Below, piece by piece: positions 7,988 to 16,947 of a DNA stretch of 51,206 nt (position 1 is the stretch's first letter; every line of letters begins with the position of its first letter). The notes beneath the pieces were generated by a model. It was not told the DNA's origin and searched no databases. It worked only from the letters and a program-made list of their open reading frames with translations. Position numbers and translations under genes: made by a program. The stretch is from Bacteroidales bacterium (GTDB lineage: Bacteria; Bacteroidota; Bacteroidia; Bacteroidales; UBA12077), in contig DAOWGM010000020.1 of assembly GCA_030637515.1 (NCBI GenBank), forward strand, positions 1-51,206, written 5' to 3'.

Positions 7988-8019
7988 TTGATTTTTAATT
8001 TAAAAACTTGTTAACTTCG
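7988..8019 (+). promoter_or_regulatory. Promoter of apbE
   Basis: TTG (7988-7990), 21 bases, then TAACTTCG (8012-8019) matches the Bacteroidota promoter form TTG-N19-21-TAnnTTcG. It lies between the nqr terminator and the apbE start at 8056, supporting separate transcription. Confidence 0.5.
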
Positions 8020-8055
8020 TGTTTATTTAAAACTTTTTGAATTAAAATTCTTGTT

Positions 8056-9060
8056 ATGAGAAAATTAATTACTGCAATTGTTTTAATACTGCTTTTTTCA
8101 TGTAGTCAAAAATCTGAATCAAACTATATTTCAATTGGTGGTTTTACTCAGGGAACAACTTTTAATATTACTTATGAAAATTTAGACAGTGTTGTTTATC
8201 AGAACGAAATTGAAATTCTACTTGCTGAATTTGACACATCGTTATCGACATACAATCCCCTTTCTTTAATTACTAAAATAAACAATAACGAAATAACAAC
8301 AACAGATTATTTCTTTAGGAAAGTATTTGAAAAAGCTGAAGAGGTTTATGAATCTTCAAACGGATCTTTTGATATTACAGTTGCTCCTTTAGTAAATGCT
8401 TGGGGATTTGGATTTAAAAATAAAGAAGAAATTACCAATGCGAAAATTGACAGTATACTTGAATTTGTAGGCTTTCAAAAAATTTATTTAAAAGATTCTT
8501 CTATAATTAAATCTGATCCGCGATTAATGCTTGACGTTAATGCCATTGCTCAAGGCTATTCAGTTGATGTCATTGCAGATTTTCTGAAAGAACAAGGTAT
8601 TCAGAATTATTTGGTAGAAATTGGTGGTGAAGTAAAAACCAAAGGATATAATAAAAAAGGAAACGAGTGGCGAATAGGAATCGACAAACCTATTGACAAC
8701 AATAATATTCCAGGTGAAAATCTTCAGGCTATTGTTAAATTAAGTAATAAATCACTTGCTACATCAGGAAATTACCGAAAATTTTATGAGCGCGATGGTA
8801 TTAAATACTCACATACAATTGATCCTAAAACCGGATACCCAGTAACCCACTCACTTTTAAGTGCAACTGTTATTGCAAATGATTGTATGACTGCTGATGC
8901 ATATGCTACAGCATTTATGGTTATGGGATTAGAAGAAGCCTATAAATTAGTTGAAAGCTTGCCTGATATTGATGCAATATTTATATATAATAACGACAGT
9001 GGTGATTTCAAACTAAAATATACTGACAATATGCATCCAATAACAGAGGAAATAAAATAA
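8056..9060 (+). CDS. apbE: FAD:protein FMN transferase (lipoprotein)
   Basis: ApbE hydrolyses FAD and transfers FMN to threonine in target motifs, here presumably Thr216 of NqrB and Thr208 of NqrC. The 334-residue protein starts with a lipoprotein signal, lipobox LFSC with Cys16, placing it at the periplasmic membrane face, the right side for both targets. Family motifs are present: MGLEEA near the C-terminus, SLATSGNYRKFYE, SHTIDPKTGYPV, and DVNAIAQGYSVD in the FAD site. Its place directly after nqrF is a common arrangement. It converges on the MORN-repeat gene with only 4 bp between stop codons. Confidence 0.95.
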   Translation: MRKLITAIVLILLFSCSQKSESNYISIGGFTQGTTFNITYENLDSVVYQNEIEILLAEFDTSLSTYNPLSLITKINNNEITTTDYFFRKVFEKAEEVYESSNGSFDITVAPLVNAWGFGFKNKEEITNAKIDSILEFVGFQKIYLKDSSIIKSDPRLMLDVNAIAQGYSVDVIADFLKEQGIQNYLVEIGGEVKTKGYNKKGNEWRIGIDKPIDNNNIPGENLQAIVKLSNKSLATSGNYRKFYERDGIKYSHTIDPKTGYPVTHSLLSATVIANDCMTADAYATAFMVMGLEEAYKLVESLPDIDAIFIYNNDSGDFKLKYTDNMHPITEEIK

Positions 9061-9064
9061 ATAA

Positions 9065-9760
9065 TTAATTACTAATAATTATATCCCAGCTTCCTTGTTG
9101 ATAAATTTCAAATTCAAGTTCGCAATAAATTTCCTGTGAAGCACTAGGGTCATTATTTAATGATGTTTTTAGTTTAATTGTTTTATACTGCATTTTTACT
9201 TTAAACGGAACCTGTATATCATAAAAACTAACCTCTCCTCTATATGAAAGATCCTTATGCCCATTTTCACATTCAACAATCAATTCCTTTATATAATAAT
9301 TTGGTCTCCCGTATACCTGAAATTTCAAATTTACAATATCTCCCTTATCTTTCTGAAAAAATTGAACTTTACTAACATCAAAAGAATGAGTGACTTTATA
9401 AGGAAGTGCATTTTTACCATAATATTTATTATCTCTCCAGTAACCTTCTTTAATAACTGTATCAGTTCCAGCATAAATTATTGAATTACCATATCCTTCC
9501 TTTTTTCCTTTTTTCCAGAAACCCTCATGAATATCTCCAGAACTATCAATATATTTCCCCTCACCATGAGGTTTACCCTTTTTAAATTCGCCGATATAGG
9601 TATCAATACCAATTGCTTCGCCATTCCCATGTGCTAATCCTTTCTTACAATCTCCAGTATACTGGCCTTCTAATTTTTCAACCAAAACTTTACAATCTTC
9701 CTGCGCATATACCATTATACTTATTGAAAACATTATTAATATTGAAATCAGCTTTTTCAT
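9065..9760 (-). CDS. Secreted MORN-repeat protein
   Basis: A 231-residue protein with a signal peptide (MKKLISILIMFSISIMVYAQ) and three to four MORN repeats in about residues 33-115, recognisable as YTGDCKKGLAHGNGEA, YIGEFKKGKPHGEGKY, HEGFWKKGKKEGYGNS and a weaker fourth. In the family these form a beta-sheet repeat involved in protein or lipid contacts; no enzymatic activity is implied. The C-terminal 100 residues are beta-rich, with a pair of cysteines, and I do not recognise them. No operon partner is visible. The function is unknown. Confidence 0.75.
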   Translation of the reverse strand: MKKLISILIMFSISIMVYAQEDCKVLVEKLEGQYTGDCKKGLAHGNGEAIGIDTYIGEFKKGKPHGEGKYIDSSGDIHEGFWKKGKKEGYGNSIIYAGTDTVIKEGYWRDNKYYGKNALPYKVTHSFDVSKVQFFQKDKGDIVNLKFQVYGRPNYYIKELIVECENGHKDLSYRGEVSFYDIQVPFKVKMQYKTIKLKTSLNNDPSASQEIYCELEFEIYQQGSWDIIISN

Positions 9761-10007
9761 AATAATTTGATTTAAAATTTATCAGTTGTTAAAGTTTATT
9801 TTTATCTGCACAATCTACATGCCAATAACATAAACAACTTAAAATATGACCATTGCTTAAATGCAAATATGCATTACATCCAATTTTACTACAGTTATTG
9901 CTTTATTATTGGACACTATAATTGATATTTAATGTCATATTAAAGATAAACAAATAAGCATTTTCCCTACTAAAAATTTTGATTAATATAAAAATCATGT
10001 ATTTATT

Positions 10008-10355
10008 TTATAAAACTCTTATGGTTTCTCCGAAATATATTGAATTAAGAAAAAGTTTATTCATTCCATACCAATAACCCCTGAAATCAGGACTTTCTGA
10101 AAATACAATTAAATTTCCTTTTCCATAAGAGAAGTTAACAATATAGGCAGAATTTTCTGTTAAATAATTCAAATAATTAATTAACTAATCGTGACTTAAA
10201 TGCCATTCACCATAATTTTGCCCGCAAATCATACCAGGCTCTTTCAAATTATGATTTACAGTGATATTGCTACCAAAAAAAAACTGCTGGTCAAGCTGTG
10301 CAAACATACTATTTACAACAAATAGTAGCAAAAAAGACAATATTGTTGTTTTCAT
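10008..10355 (-). pseudogene. Decayed M14-type carboxypeptidase-like gene
   Basis: From the ATG at 10353-10355 the frame stays open for 56 codons, meets a TAG at 10185-10187, then continues in the same frame for 58 more codons to TAA. The first part encodes a signal peptide ending NSMFAQ. The last part contains GKGNLIVFSESPDFRGYWYG followed by MNKLFLNSIYFG, which resembles the extreme C-terminus of large Bacteroidota M14-family zinc carboxypeptidases (pattern G.G.VI.F...P.FR.FWYG..KLFLN..FFG). The whole catalytic middle, several hundred codons, is missing. I read this as an internally deleted gene with an added stop. The family assignment is from remembered pattern and is tentative; the signal peptide and the in-frame stop are direct observations. 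Confidence 0.55.
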
Positions 10356-10700
10356 AGAATATATTTTACGAAGAAATTAAGTATTTATATTAAATATAAA
10401 AATCCATTTTTGATTTTAATTTTCATGAAGATTAATCAAAAATATTTATAATGCATGATAGGGTATTTGAACAATTGTTAATCATATATAAATAAAATTA
10501 AGAACTAATTATTTATAATATAGAGCACTTTAATATAGTTCAACATTTTGAGAATGTCATTTAAAAGAAAAAGAATACCATTGGGATTATCAAATGTACC
10601 ACTGGAAAAATAAATTAATTTCTTTCAAGGAATTTATTTATTTTCGGCATTTATCAAAAATTAAACACTAATAATAAAAAAACACTTTAATATTGACCTC
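10356..10700. other. AT-rich gap with no convincing gene
   Basis: This 345-bp stretch lies between the decayed gene and the Asp-box protein gene. On the minus strand there is an open stretch of about 35 codons with no start codon, containing SSGTFDNPNG; it may be another fragment of a decayed gene but I cannot assign it. TATTTTCG at 10641-10648 could be a -7 box for the gene at 10701, without a clear -33 partner. Otherwise nothing is seen. Confidence 0.4.
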
Positions 10701-13460
10701 ATGAAAAAACCTAAATTTAAATTATTCATTTTACCTTTTAGCGTAATTGCTTTAAGCCTTATTTTTATACTTAATCATTTACCTGATGAAAGAGGAAAAT
10801 ATGAAAAATTTCTACTGAAAGATTTAAAATCCCTGAATCTGGAATATAAAACCAAAAAAGGATATAAGATTGCAAAAGACAAGCCTGAAATGGCAGGCAT
10901 ACAGGATTATTATGCAACATTAGATCCAAAATTAAAAAGAGTACCTCATGAAAGACTTGTTTCTGCAATATATGAAACTCAAACTAGGAAAAAAACAAAA
11001 AGCGAACTATCTGATCGCTACAATTGGAATGAAGTACCGTGTGATATGGGTGGACGTGTGCGAAGCTTTTTAATTGATCCGAACGATTCAGACTCGAAAA
11101 AAGTTTGGGCAGGATCGGTAACAGGAGGTCTGTGGTATAATAATGACATTTACAGTATTTATTCCGATTGGCAACCAGTAAGTGATGTATGGGAAAATCT
11201 TTCTATAAGTTGTATCGTAGCTGATCCAAATAATTCACAAATTTTCTATGTGGGAACCGGTGAACCTCAGACAGCAGTAACTATTTACAGAGAATCATCA
11301 ACACGAGGTGTTGGTATATGGAAAACAACTGATGCGGGTAATACATGGCAGTTATTAGCTAACACTTCAAATTTCTCTTATATATCCGATATTATTGTAA
11401 AAAATGAAACTGGAACCAGTGTAATTTATGCAGGAGTTGTTTCTGGAACGCACCAAGGCGAGGATCACTTATCAACACCATCCGATGGAATATATCGATC
11501 TGCTGATGGAGGTACAAGCTGGAGTCAGGTTTTACCTGATATGGCAGGAGAATCTGTTCCATATTCACCTTCAGACATTGAGCTGGCTGCTTCGGGAAGA
11601 ATATTTGTTGGAACATACCGTAATATTGATGGTAAAGGAGGTGCAACTATTCTGTATTCTGATAATGGAACATCTTGGACAGTTTATGAAGAATATAATA
11701 CAATTATTGCAGCCAATTCGGGCGGTATTGGAGGTGAAAATATTCCTGGAAGAACAATGCTTGCCTCAGCCCCATCTGCTCCAAATACTATATATGCAAT
11801 ATTTGCTGCCGGAAGATTTACTCCGGAAGACTGGGTTTTTTACCGAGCAAAGCACTTCATAAAAAGTACAGATAACGGTGCTAACTGGACCGAAAAAACA
11901 ATACCAAATGGAAATCCTTATGATTCATACTTTGCAACATTAGCATGGCATGCTTTAACATTAAAAGTTGATCCAAATGATGCAAATACCATTTATGCTG
12001 GAGGTTTAAATATCCAAAAATCTACCGATGGAGGATCAACATGGGAATTAAAATCATATTGGTATGCAAGAGGTGAATATCCATATCTGCATGCTGATCA
12101 ACACAGCATTACGTTCAAGCCTGGAAATTCCGACACTATATTTTTCACAAATGATGGTGGAGTTTTTGCTACATATAGAGGATCAACTTCAAATACAAAT
12201 TTCATTGAAAAAAATAATTCCTTAAATACCCTTCAATTTTATACCTGTAATTTACATCCCGATTCAGCAAGAGTAGATTTTGGTGGTGGTTTGCAGGATA
12301 ATGGAACAGTACATTACCAGGGAAGTGCTATTCAGAAAGATTTCAGTTCAATTTCTGGTGGAGACGGAGCGTATTGTTTTTATAATTATAATGATTATAT
12401 GATTACTACCACCTACTATAACTGGATTTATGTTTCGCAAAACACCTCAGGTTTTTACCAGCAAACAAACTTAATTCAGGACTTTTATGAATCTGGAACT
12501 TTTGTTTGTCCTTCAGATTATGATGTTGAAAACAATACTTATTATGCAAATGCTGTAAGTTTTACTGGGTTTAGAAGTGATCAGATTCTTAGAGTGAAAA
12601 ATGTTACAAAGACGAGTTATAGCGGTCAATTTGTTGATGTTGGAACAAGCAGTAGTGTTCACTTCTCGCACCTTACAGTCTCAAAATATAAATCACCAGA
12701 AAATACCATATTGTATCTTGGAACGCAGGCCGGAGAATTGTTTCTTGTAGAAAATGCACAAAATACACCTTCTAGCGTTAATATAGGTGATCCATCCTTC
12801 CCTACAGCTAACCTTTCGTGCGTGGCCGAAGGAAAAGATGAAAAGGAATTGTTAGCTACTTTTTCGAACTACGGAGTATCTTCTGTTTGGTATACGGATA
12901 ATGGAGGTGACACATGGAGCGAGAAAGAAAGCAATTTACCCGACATACCTGTACGTTGGGCACTGTTCGATCCTGAAGATGGTTCTAAAGTTATGCTTGC
13001 AACCGAAGTAGGTATATGGGCAACTGCAGATATTTATGCTGAAACTGTTACCTGGGAGCAACTAAACAATGGTTTTCCGAACGTAAGAGTTGACATGTTA
13101 CGACTTCGAACTTGGGACAATACCATTCTTGCTGCAACACATGGTCGTGGATTATATTATTGCGATCTGGAAGGTGGCGAAATACCTGCTCTATCAATAA
13201 ATAATGATATTACAGGCAATGGTTTAAATATTGATATTTACCCAAATCCAAGTGTAGGAAGTATTAGATTAAAGCACGATACTATTTACAGATACGTAAA
13301 TATTTCAGTTTATAACGAAAGTGGAAGTTTGGTAAAAACATTCCGAAAAATTGATATTGACTCGGAATTAAATATTTCGGATCTTTCCAATGGCTTGTAT
13401 TTTGTAAAAATTAATGCAGGAGATAAAGAAACAACGAAAAAGGTAATTTTACAGAAATAA
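10701..13460 (+). CDS. Type IX-secreted Asp-box (BNR/VPS10-like) propeller protein
   Basis: The 919-residue protein has an N-terminal hydrophobic signal (about 8-25), a long beta-propeller region and a C-terminal type A sorting domain of the type IX secretion system (about 845-919), with YPNPS, the central strands and KVILQK at the end. At least six Asp boxes (SxDxGxTW type) are visible, for example TTDAGNTW, SADGGTSW, STDNGANW, STDGGSTW and TDNGGDTW. Such repeats occur in sialidases, sortilin-like proteins and xyloglucanases. I see no sialidase RIP motif or clear catalytic pair, so the activity is unknown. It should be exported through the outer membrane and attached or released. It forms its own transcription unit, closed by a strong terminator. 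Confidence 0.85.
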   Translation: MKKPKFKLFILPFSVIALSLIFILNHLPDERGKYEKFLLKDLKSLNLEYKTKKGYKIAKDKPEMAGIQDYYATLDPKLKRVPHERLVSAIYETQTRKKTKSELSDRYNWNEVPCDMGGRVRSFLIDPNDSDSKKVWAGSVTGGLWYNNDIYSIYSDWQPVSDVWENLSISCIVADPNNSQIFYVGTGEPQTAVTIYRESSTRGVGIWKTTDAGNTWQLLANTSNFSYISDIIVKNETGTSVIYAGVVSGTHQGEDHLSTPSDGIYRSADGGTSWSQVLPDMAGESVPYSPSDIELAASGRIFVGTYRNIDGKGGATILYSDNGTSWTVYEEYNTIIAANSGGIGGENIPGRTMLASAPSAPNTIYAIFAAGRFTPEDWVFYRAKHFIKSTDNGANWTEKTIPNGNPYDSYFATLAWHALTLKVDPNDANTIYAGGLNIQKSTDGGSTWELKSYWYARGEYPYLHADQHSITFKPGNSDTIFFTNDGGVFATYRGSTSNTNFIEKNNSLNTLQFYTCNLHPDSARVDFGGGLQDNGTVHYQGSAIQKDFSSISGGDGAYCFYNYNDYMITTTYYNWIYVSQNTSGFYQQTNLIQDFYESGTFVCPSDYDVENNTYYANAVSFTGFRSDQILRVKNVTKTSYSGQFVDVGTSSSVHFSHLTVSKYKSPENTILYLGTQAGELFLVENAQNTPSSVNIGDPSFPTANLSCVAEGKDEKELLATFSNYGVSSVWYTDNGGDTWSEKESNLPDIPVRWALFDPEDGSKVMLATEVGIWATADIYAETVTWEQLNNGFPNVRVDMLRLRTWDNTILAATHGRGLYYCDLEGGEIPALSINNDITGNGLNIDIYPNPSVGSIRLKHDTIYRYVNISVYNESGSLVKTFRKIDIDSELNISDLSNGLYFVKINAGDKETTKKVILQK

Positions 13461-13478
13461 ATTAAAAGCTATAAAATG

Positions 13479-13506
13479 AAAGCCTGCAGAATATCTGCAG
13501 GCTTTT
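13479..13506 (+). terminator. Intrinsic terminator after the Asp-box protein gene
   Basis: A perfect 12-bp stem, AAAGCCTGCAGA / TCTGCAGGCTTT with loop ATA, runs into five T, 18 bp past the stop codon. Confidence 0.9.
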
Positions 13507-13598
13507 TCAATTATTAATTATTTTATAGAAATAAAAAAGGGCTGAACCAAAGAGCAACTCTTAAATAAATTATTCCATATTTTGATTATTTTCCATTG

Positions 13599-14486
13599 CT
13601 ATTGTTTTTTTAACACGTAACTATCTGGAAAATACAGATAACTATTATCCATAAAATCAATAAATACAAATTTCTTATTTCGAATATCATCATCTGTCCA
13701 CGAGCCATATTCGTCAAACATTCCGTCGATAAATAATTCATAAGTTCCATCACTTAAGATTTTTACTGATTTTACTACAGTACTATTTTCACTGCTATTG
13801 CTATTGGAATATTCACCAATAAGCTCACCTGTCTCACCAGATATTTTTTCGTAAGCACCGTGGTAATAATATTTATCACTCTCCACCTCAAAACAAAAGG
13901 CTGCAGAAATAGTGTCTTTGTATATATCCTGAGTAGTTGTATTTTCAAGTTCTGTAATAACTGACACACCATCTCTTTCCCAGGTTCCTGACCATGAAAA
14001 TGTATTTGATCCTGCCTGAAGGCTTGAGTTTAATGTATTTGTTCCACTAAACACACGTGTTGTAGTAAAATCATTGTCATCAGTAACACTATATGTACCA
14101 TTCTCAATTTCGAATCCTGAAACCTTGAATACCGTTAATTCTGGTGTAGCTGTTACTTGAATTTCTACCGATTCATTACCAGATTTATCAACTGCTTTTA
14201 ATTTAAAAGTATATTCCTGATCGTTTGTAAGTTCTTCTATCGTTTTTTCTTCTGTGCCTGCTATTACCTCAATATTATATTCAATATCACTGGTATAAGT
14301 AATAATAATTTTGTCTAAATCAGAATCTGCCGGTTGGCTCCATCTGATTAGCACACTATGATCCTGACCAGTTGCTTCAACATTTACCAGCACACCCGGA
14401 GCAGTATTATCTTCATCTTTTTCGCATGATACCAATAAAATTGATGCAAAGAACAATAGAACTAATAATTTTTTAATACTCTTCAT
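13599..14486 (-). CDS. Lipoprotein with fibronectin type III domain
   Basis: I start the gene at MKSIKKLLVLLFF because this gives a clean lipoprotein signal ending LLVSC followed by EKDED, a negatively charged tail typical of Bacteroidota surface lipoproteins. An in-frame ATG 30 bases upstream would add ten residues that spoil the signal. Residues 30-115 or so form a fibronectin type III-like domain (ATGQDHSVLIRWSQPADSDL, LTNDQEYTFKLKAVDKSGNES). The C-terminal 170 residues are beta-rich and may be lipocalin-like (GTYSVTDDNDF, FSWSGTWERDG); I do not recognise a precise family. A promoter of Bacteroidota type lies 170 bp upstream, and a weak hairpin with a T-run on this strand lies at about 13,536-13,560. 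The role is unknown, probably cell-surface. Confidence 0.7.
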   Translation of the reverse strand: MKSIKKLLVLLFFASILLVSCEKDEDNTAPGVLVNVEATGQDHSVLIRWSQPADSDLDKIIITYTSDIEYNIEVIAGTEEKTIEELTNDQEYTFKLKAVDKSGNESVEIQVTATPELTVFKVSGFEIENGTYSVTDDNDFTTTRVFSGTNTLNSSLQAGSNTFSWSGTWERDGVSVITELENTTTQDIYKDTISAAFCFEVESDKYYYHGAYEKISGETGELIGEYSNSNSSENSTVVKSVKILSDGTYELFIDGMFDEYGSWTDDDIRNKKFVFIDFMDNSYLYFPDSYVLKKQ

Positions 14487-14657
14487 CATAATTTTTAAAT
14501 TTGAAAGGTTAAACATATATTCTATACTATTAATTTTGTTACTATAAATTAATATTAATCAATTCTTTCCTAACTTTTATTTAATGATTTTATCCCTTTC
14601 TGGGTAGTACTTACATTAGCAAAAAGGGTTTTAGTTAATCCCCAAAAATTGAAAGTA

Positions 14658-14689
14658 CGAAAGTACATTTTTTTCTAATTTCGAACAAA
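14658..14689 (-). promoter_or_regulatory. Promoter of the fibronectin-III lipoprotein gene
   Basis: Read on the minus strand, TTTG (14689-14686), 20 bases and TACTTTCG (14665-14658) fit the Bacteroidota form TTTG-N19-21-TAnnTTcG. An overlapping second copy, TACTTTCA, follows directly. The leader to the start codon would be about 165 nt. Confidence 0.5.
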
Positions 14690-14720
14690 TAAAAAAAGGC
14701 TGATCTAAAGATCAACCCTT
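14690..14720 (-). terminator. Intrinsic terminator of dsbD
   Basis: On the minus strand AAGGGTTGATC pairs with GATCAGCCTTT around a TTTA loop (11 bp with two G-U pairs), followed by a T-run, 24 bp after the dsbD stop codon. Confidence 0.8.
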
Positions 14721-14743
14721 ACTAAAATATAAAGTATTTTAAA

Positions 14744-16756
14744 TTAATTTCTATTCTTAAATTCTTCTATTCCTGAATCCAAAAACTTCACGAAATTATC
14801 AATATCCTTATCAAAACCCATTGGTTCTGTTAAATTATTTCCTTCTGTGTCAACTAAAACGTAATAAGGCTGAGAATTAATTCCATATTTAGTGATCTGA
14901 AAATCTGCATTTTTCTTACCAACAGTCTTTTTTACTTTACCGTCATTTGTTGAAGTAATCCATTCTGATTCCGGCAACTTTTCTCGTTCATCAACATACA
15001 AAGCTATTATAATATAATCTTCCTGTAAGCTTCTAAGAACTTCCGAATCAGACCAAACTTCATTTTCCATCTTCTTGCAATTTGCACAAGAATGACCTTT
15101 AAAGTCTAACAATACGGGTTTATTTAGTTTTTTTGCACAAGCCATTCCCTGTTCCAGATCATAATATCCATCCAAACCATGTGGTAGATGAAGAATATCA
15201 CCATACTTTGGCTCTTCACACAATCCTGTTATTTTATTGGAATCTGAATTTACACTTACCCCAACATTTTGAGTTAAATCGAAATTCTGTGTAGTTTTAG
15301 GTGGAATTAAAGCAGAAACAGCATTTAAATTTGCTCCAAATAAACCAGGTATTAAATAAATGGCAAATGAAAACGATGCAATTGCAATAAATAATCTGAA
15401 TACACCAACATGCTGTAATTCTGTATCATGAGCAAATTTTAATTTCCCCAATAAATAAATTCCCATCAAGAAGAATATCACTATCCAAATAGCAATGTAA
15501 ACATCACGACTTAAAATATTCAAATGATATACCTGATCAATATTCGACAAGAATTTCATTGAGAATGCAAGAATGATAAACCCAAATACAACTTTAACTG
15601 AATTCATCCATCCACCTGATTTTGGTAATTTCTTTAATAACCCAGGGAATATTGCCATAAGAGTAAATGGTAATGCAAAAGCTAATCCGAATCCAAACAT
15701 TCCAACAACAGGTTCTAAAACTTCACCTGTAGCTGCTTTCACTAATAAAAATCCAATAATTGGACCAGTACAACTAAATGAAACAATTACTAAGGTAAAA
15801 GCCATAAAAAAAGAAGCTAACATTCCTCCTTTATCTACTTGTTTATCAGCTTTATTTGCTAAACCTGAAGGTAAAACGATCTCAAACATTCCAAAAAATG
15901 AAAATGCAAAAGTTATAAACAGTGCAAAAAATATGGTATTTAATATCCAGCTTGAACTAAGCACAGTTGTTAGATCAGCCCCTGCACTTGTTAATGATAC
16001 TATTAATCCAACCAAAGTATAAAGCAATACTATAGATATTCCAAATATCAATGCTTTTAGAACAGTATTGAATTTCGAAGATTCTCCTTGCATGAAAAAA
16101 GAAACAGTCATAGGTATCATTGGAAATACACATGGTGTTAATATCCCAGCAAACCCAAAAGCAATTGCCATAAAAAACAAGCCCCACAAAGATTTACTTT
16201 CAGTTTCTGTTTCAGGAGAAGTATTTTCATTTAAATCAACAATAGGTGTTAAAGATTCATCTGCAGTAACCTCATCAGTAACAGCTTCCTGAGCAGCTTT
16301 TTCTCCTTTTACTATTACTTTAAATTCAGGATTAAAATAAACACATTTATCATCCTGGCAAACCTGATATTCTATTGCACCTGTTATTGTAAAAGTCTCA
16401 TCAGTTAAAAGCTTAACTTTTTGTGTAAATACAGCTTTATGACTAAAGTATTTCACTTTAATATTAAAAACTTCGTCCATTATCTCTTCAGGTTCAGGAC
16501 TTTCAGAAGGCATTCCTATTAATTCAAACTTATCTGATTCATCAAAATAAAATGTTGTACGTACCGGTCCTCCTTCATCAAAATATTGTGAATAAAGATG
16601 CCAGTTCATATCAATATTTGCTTCAAAAGTAATTTCTGCAGTTCCATCTTCAAGCTTCTTGCTTTTATATTCCCATTCTACGGGATCAACAAGTTGAGCA
16701 AAAAGACTATACGCTGATAAAATTAAAATTCCGGATAATAAAAATATTCTTTTCAT
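14744..16756 (-). CDS. dsbD: Thiol:disulfide interchange protein DsbD
   Basis: DsbD moves reducing power from cytoplasmic thioredoxin across the inner membrane to periplasmic proteins. The 670-residue protein has the full three-part layout. There is a signal peptide (1-20) and a periplasmic N-terminal domain with redox cysteines 133 and 138 (VCQDDKC). The multi-helix CcdA-like domain has membrane cysteines 209 (GILTPCVFPMIP) and 329 (SFSCTGP). The C-terminal thioredoxin-like domain has a CANC site at 557-560 (CVAC in E. coli). The N-terminal cysteine pair is one residue closer than in E. coli. All catalytic cysteines are present, so the protein should be active. It is a single-gene unit with its own terminator; TAAATTTG at 16836-16829 may be its -7 box. 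Confidence 0.95.
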   Translation of the reverse strand: MKRIFLLSGILILSAYSLFAQLVDPVEWEYKSKKLEDGTAEITFEANIDMNWHLYSQYFDEGGPVRTTFYFDESDKFELIGMPSESPEPEEIMDEVFNIKVKYFSHKAVFTQKVKLLTDETFTITGAIEYQVCQDDKCVYFNPEFKVIVKGEKAAQEAVTDEVTADESLTPIVDLNENTSPETETESKSLWGLFFMAIAFGFAGILTPCVFPMIPMTVSFFMQGESSKFNTVLKALIFGISIVLLYTLVGLIVSLTSAGADLTTVLSSSWILNTIFFALFITFAFSFFGMFEIVLPSGLANKADKQVDKGGMLASFFMAFTLVIVSFSCTGPIIGFLLVKAATGEVLEPVVGMFGFGLAFALPFTLMAIFPGLLKKLPKSGGWMNSVKVVFGFIILAFSMKFLSNIDQVYHLNILSRDVYIAIWIVIFFLMGIYLLGKLKFAHDTELQHVGVFRLFIAIASFSFAIYLIPGLFGANLNAVSALIPPKTTQNFDLTQNVGVSVNSDSNKITGLCEEPKYGDILHLPHGLDGYYDLEQGMACAKKLNKPVLLDFKGHSCANCKKMENEVWSDSEVLRSLQEDYIIIALYVDEREKLPESEWITSTNDGKVKKTVGKKNADFQITKYGINSQPYYVLVDTEGNNLTEPMGFDKDIDNFVKFLDSGIEEFKNRN

Positions 16757-16828
16757 TTGTTATCTTTTATAAAGTATTGATTACTGATGCATTAACAACA
16801 ATTTTGTTTTTAATTTGTTTAGAAGCAC

Positions 16829-16836
16829 CAAATTTA
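16829..16836 (-). promoter_or_regulatory. Candidate -7 box of dsbD
   Basis: On the minus strand TAAATTTG matches TAnnTTTG, about 70 bp before the dsbD start. No -33 TTTG is found at the expected distance. Confidence 0.3.
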
Positions 16837-16947
16837 AGAATTAAGTGCAAATTAAAAAAAATGCATAGCGATTTTAATATTTACATATATAAATATTAAC
16901 AATTATTAACATGCTTCAGTTTGAAAACAATGAATTGTGTGAAAGTA

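Noticed and set aside
9761..10007. Inverted repeat AATGCA/TGCATT upstream of the MORN gene
   Set aside because: The arms are only six bases in AT-rich DNA and no promoter box is aligned with it.
11428..11862. 144-codon ORF in another frame of the Asp-box protein gene
   Set aside because: The host frame has clear repeats and a sorting domain; the overlapping frame shows no domain.
15573..16022. 149-codon ORF antisense to dsbD
   Set aside because: It is antisense to the membrane domain of dsbD, with Asn- and Pro-heavy composition and no start signal.
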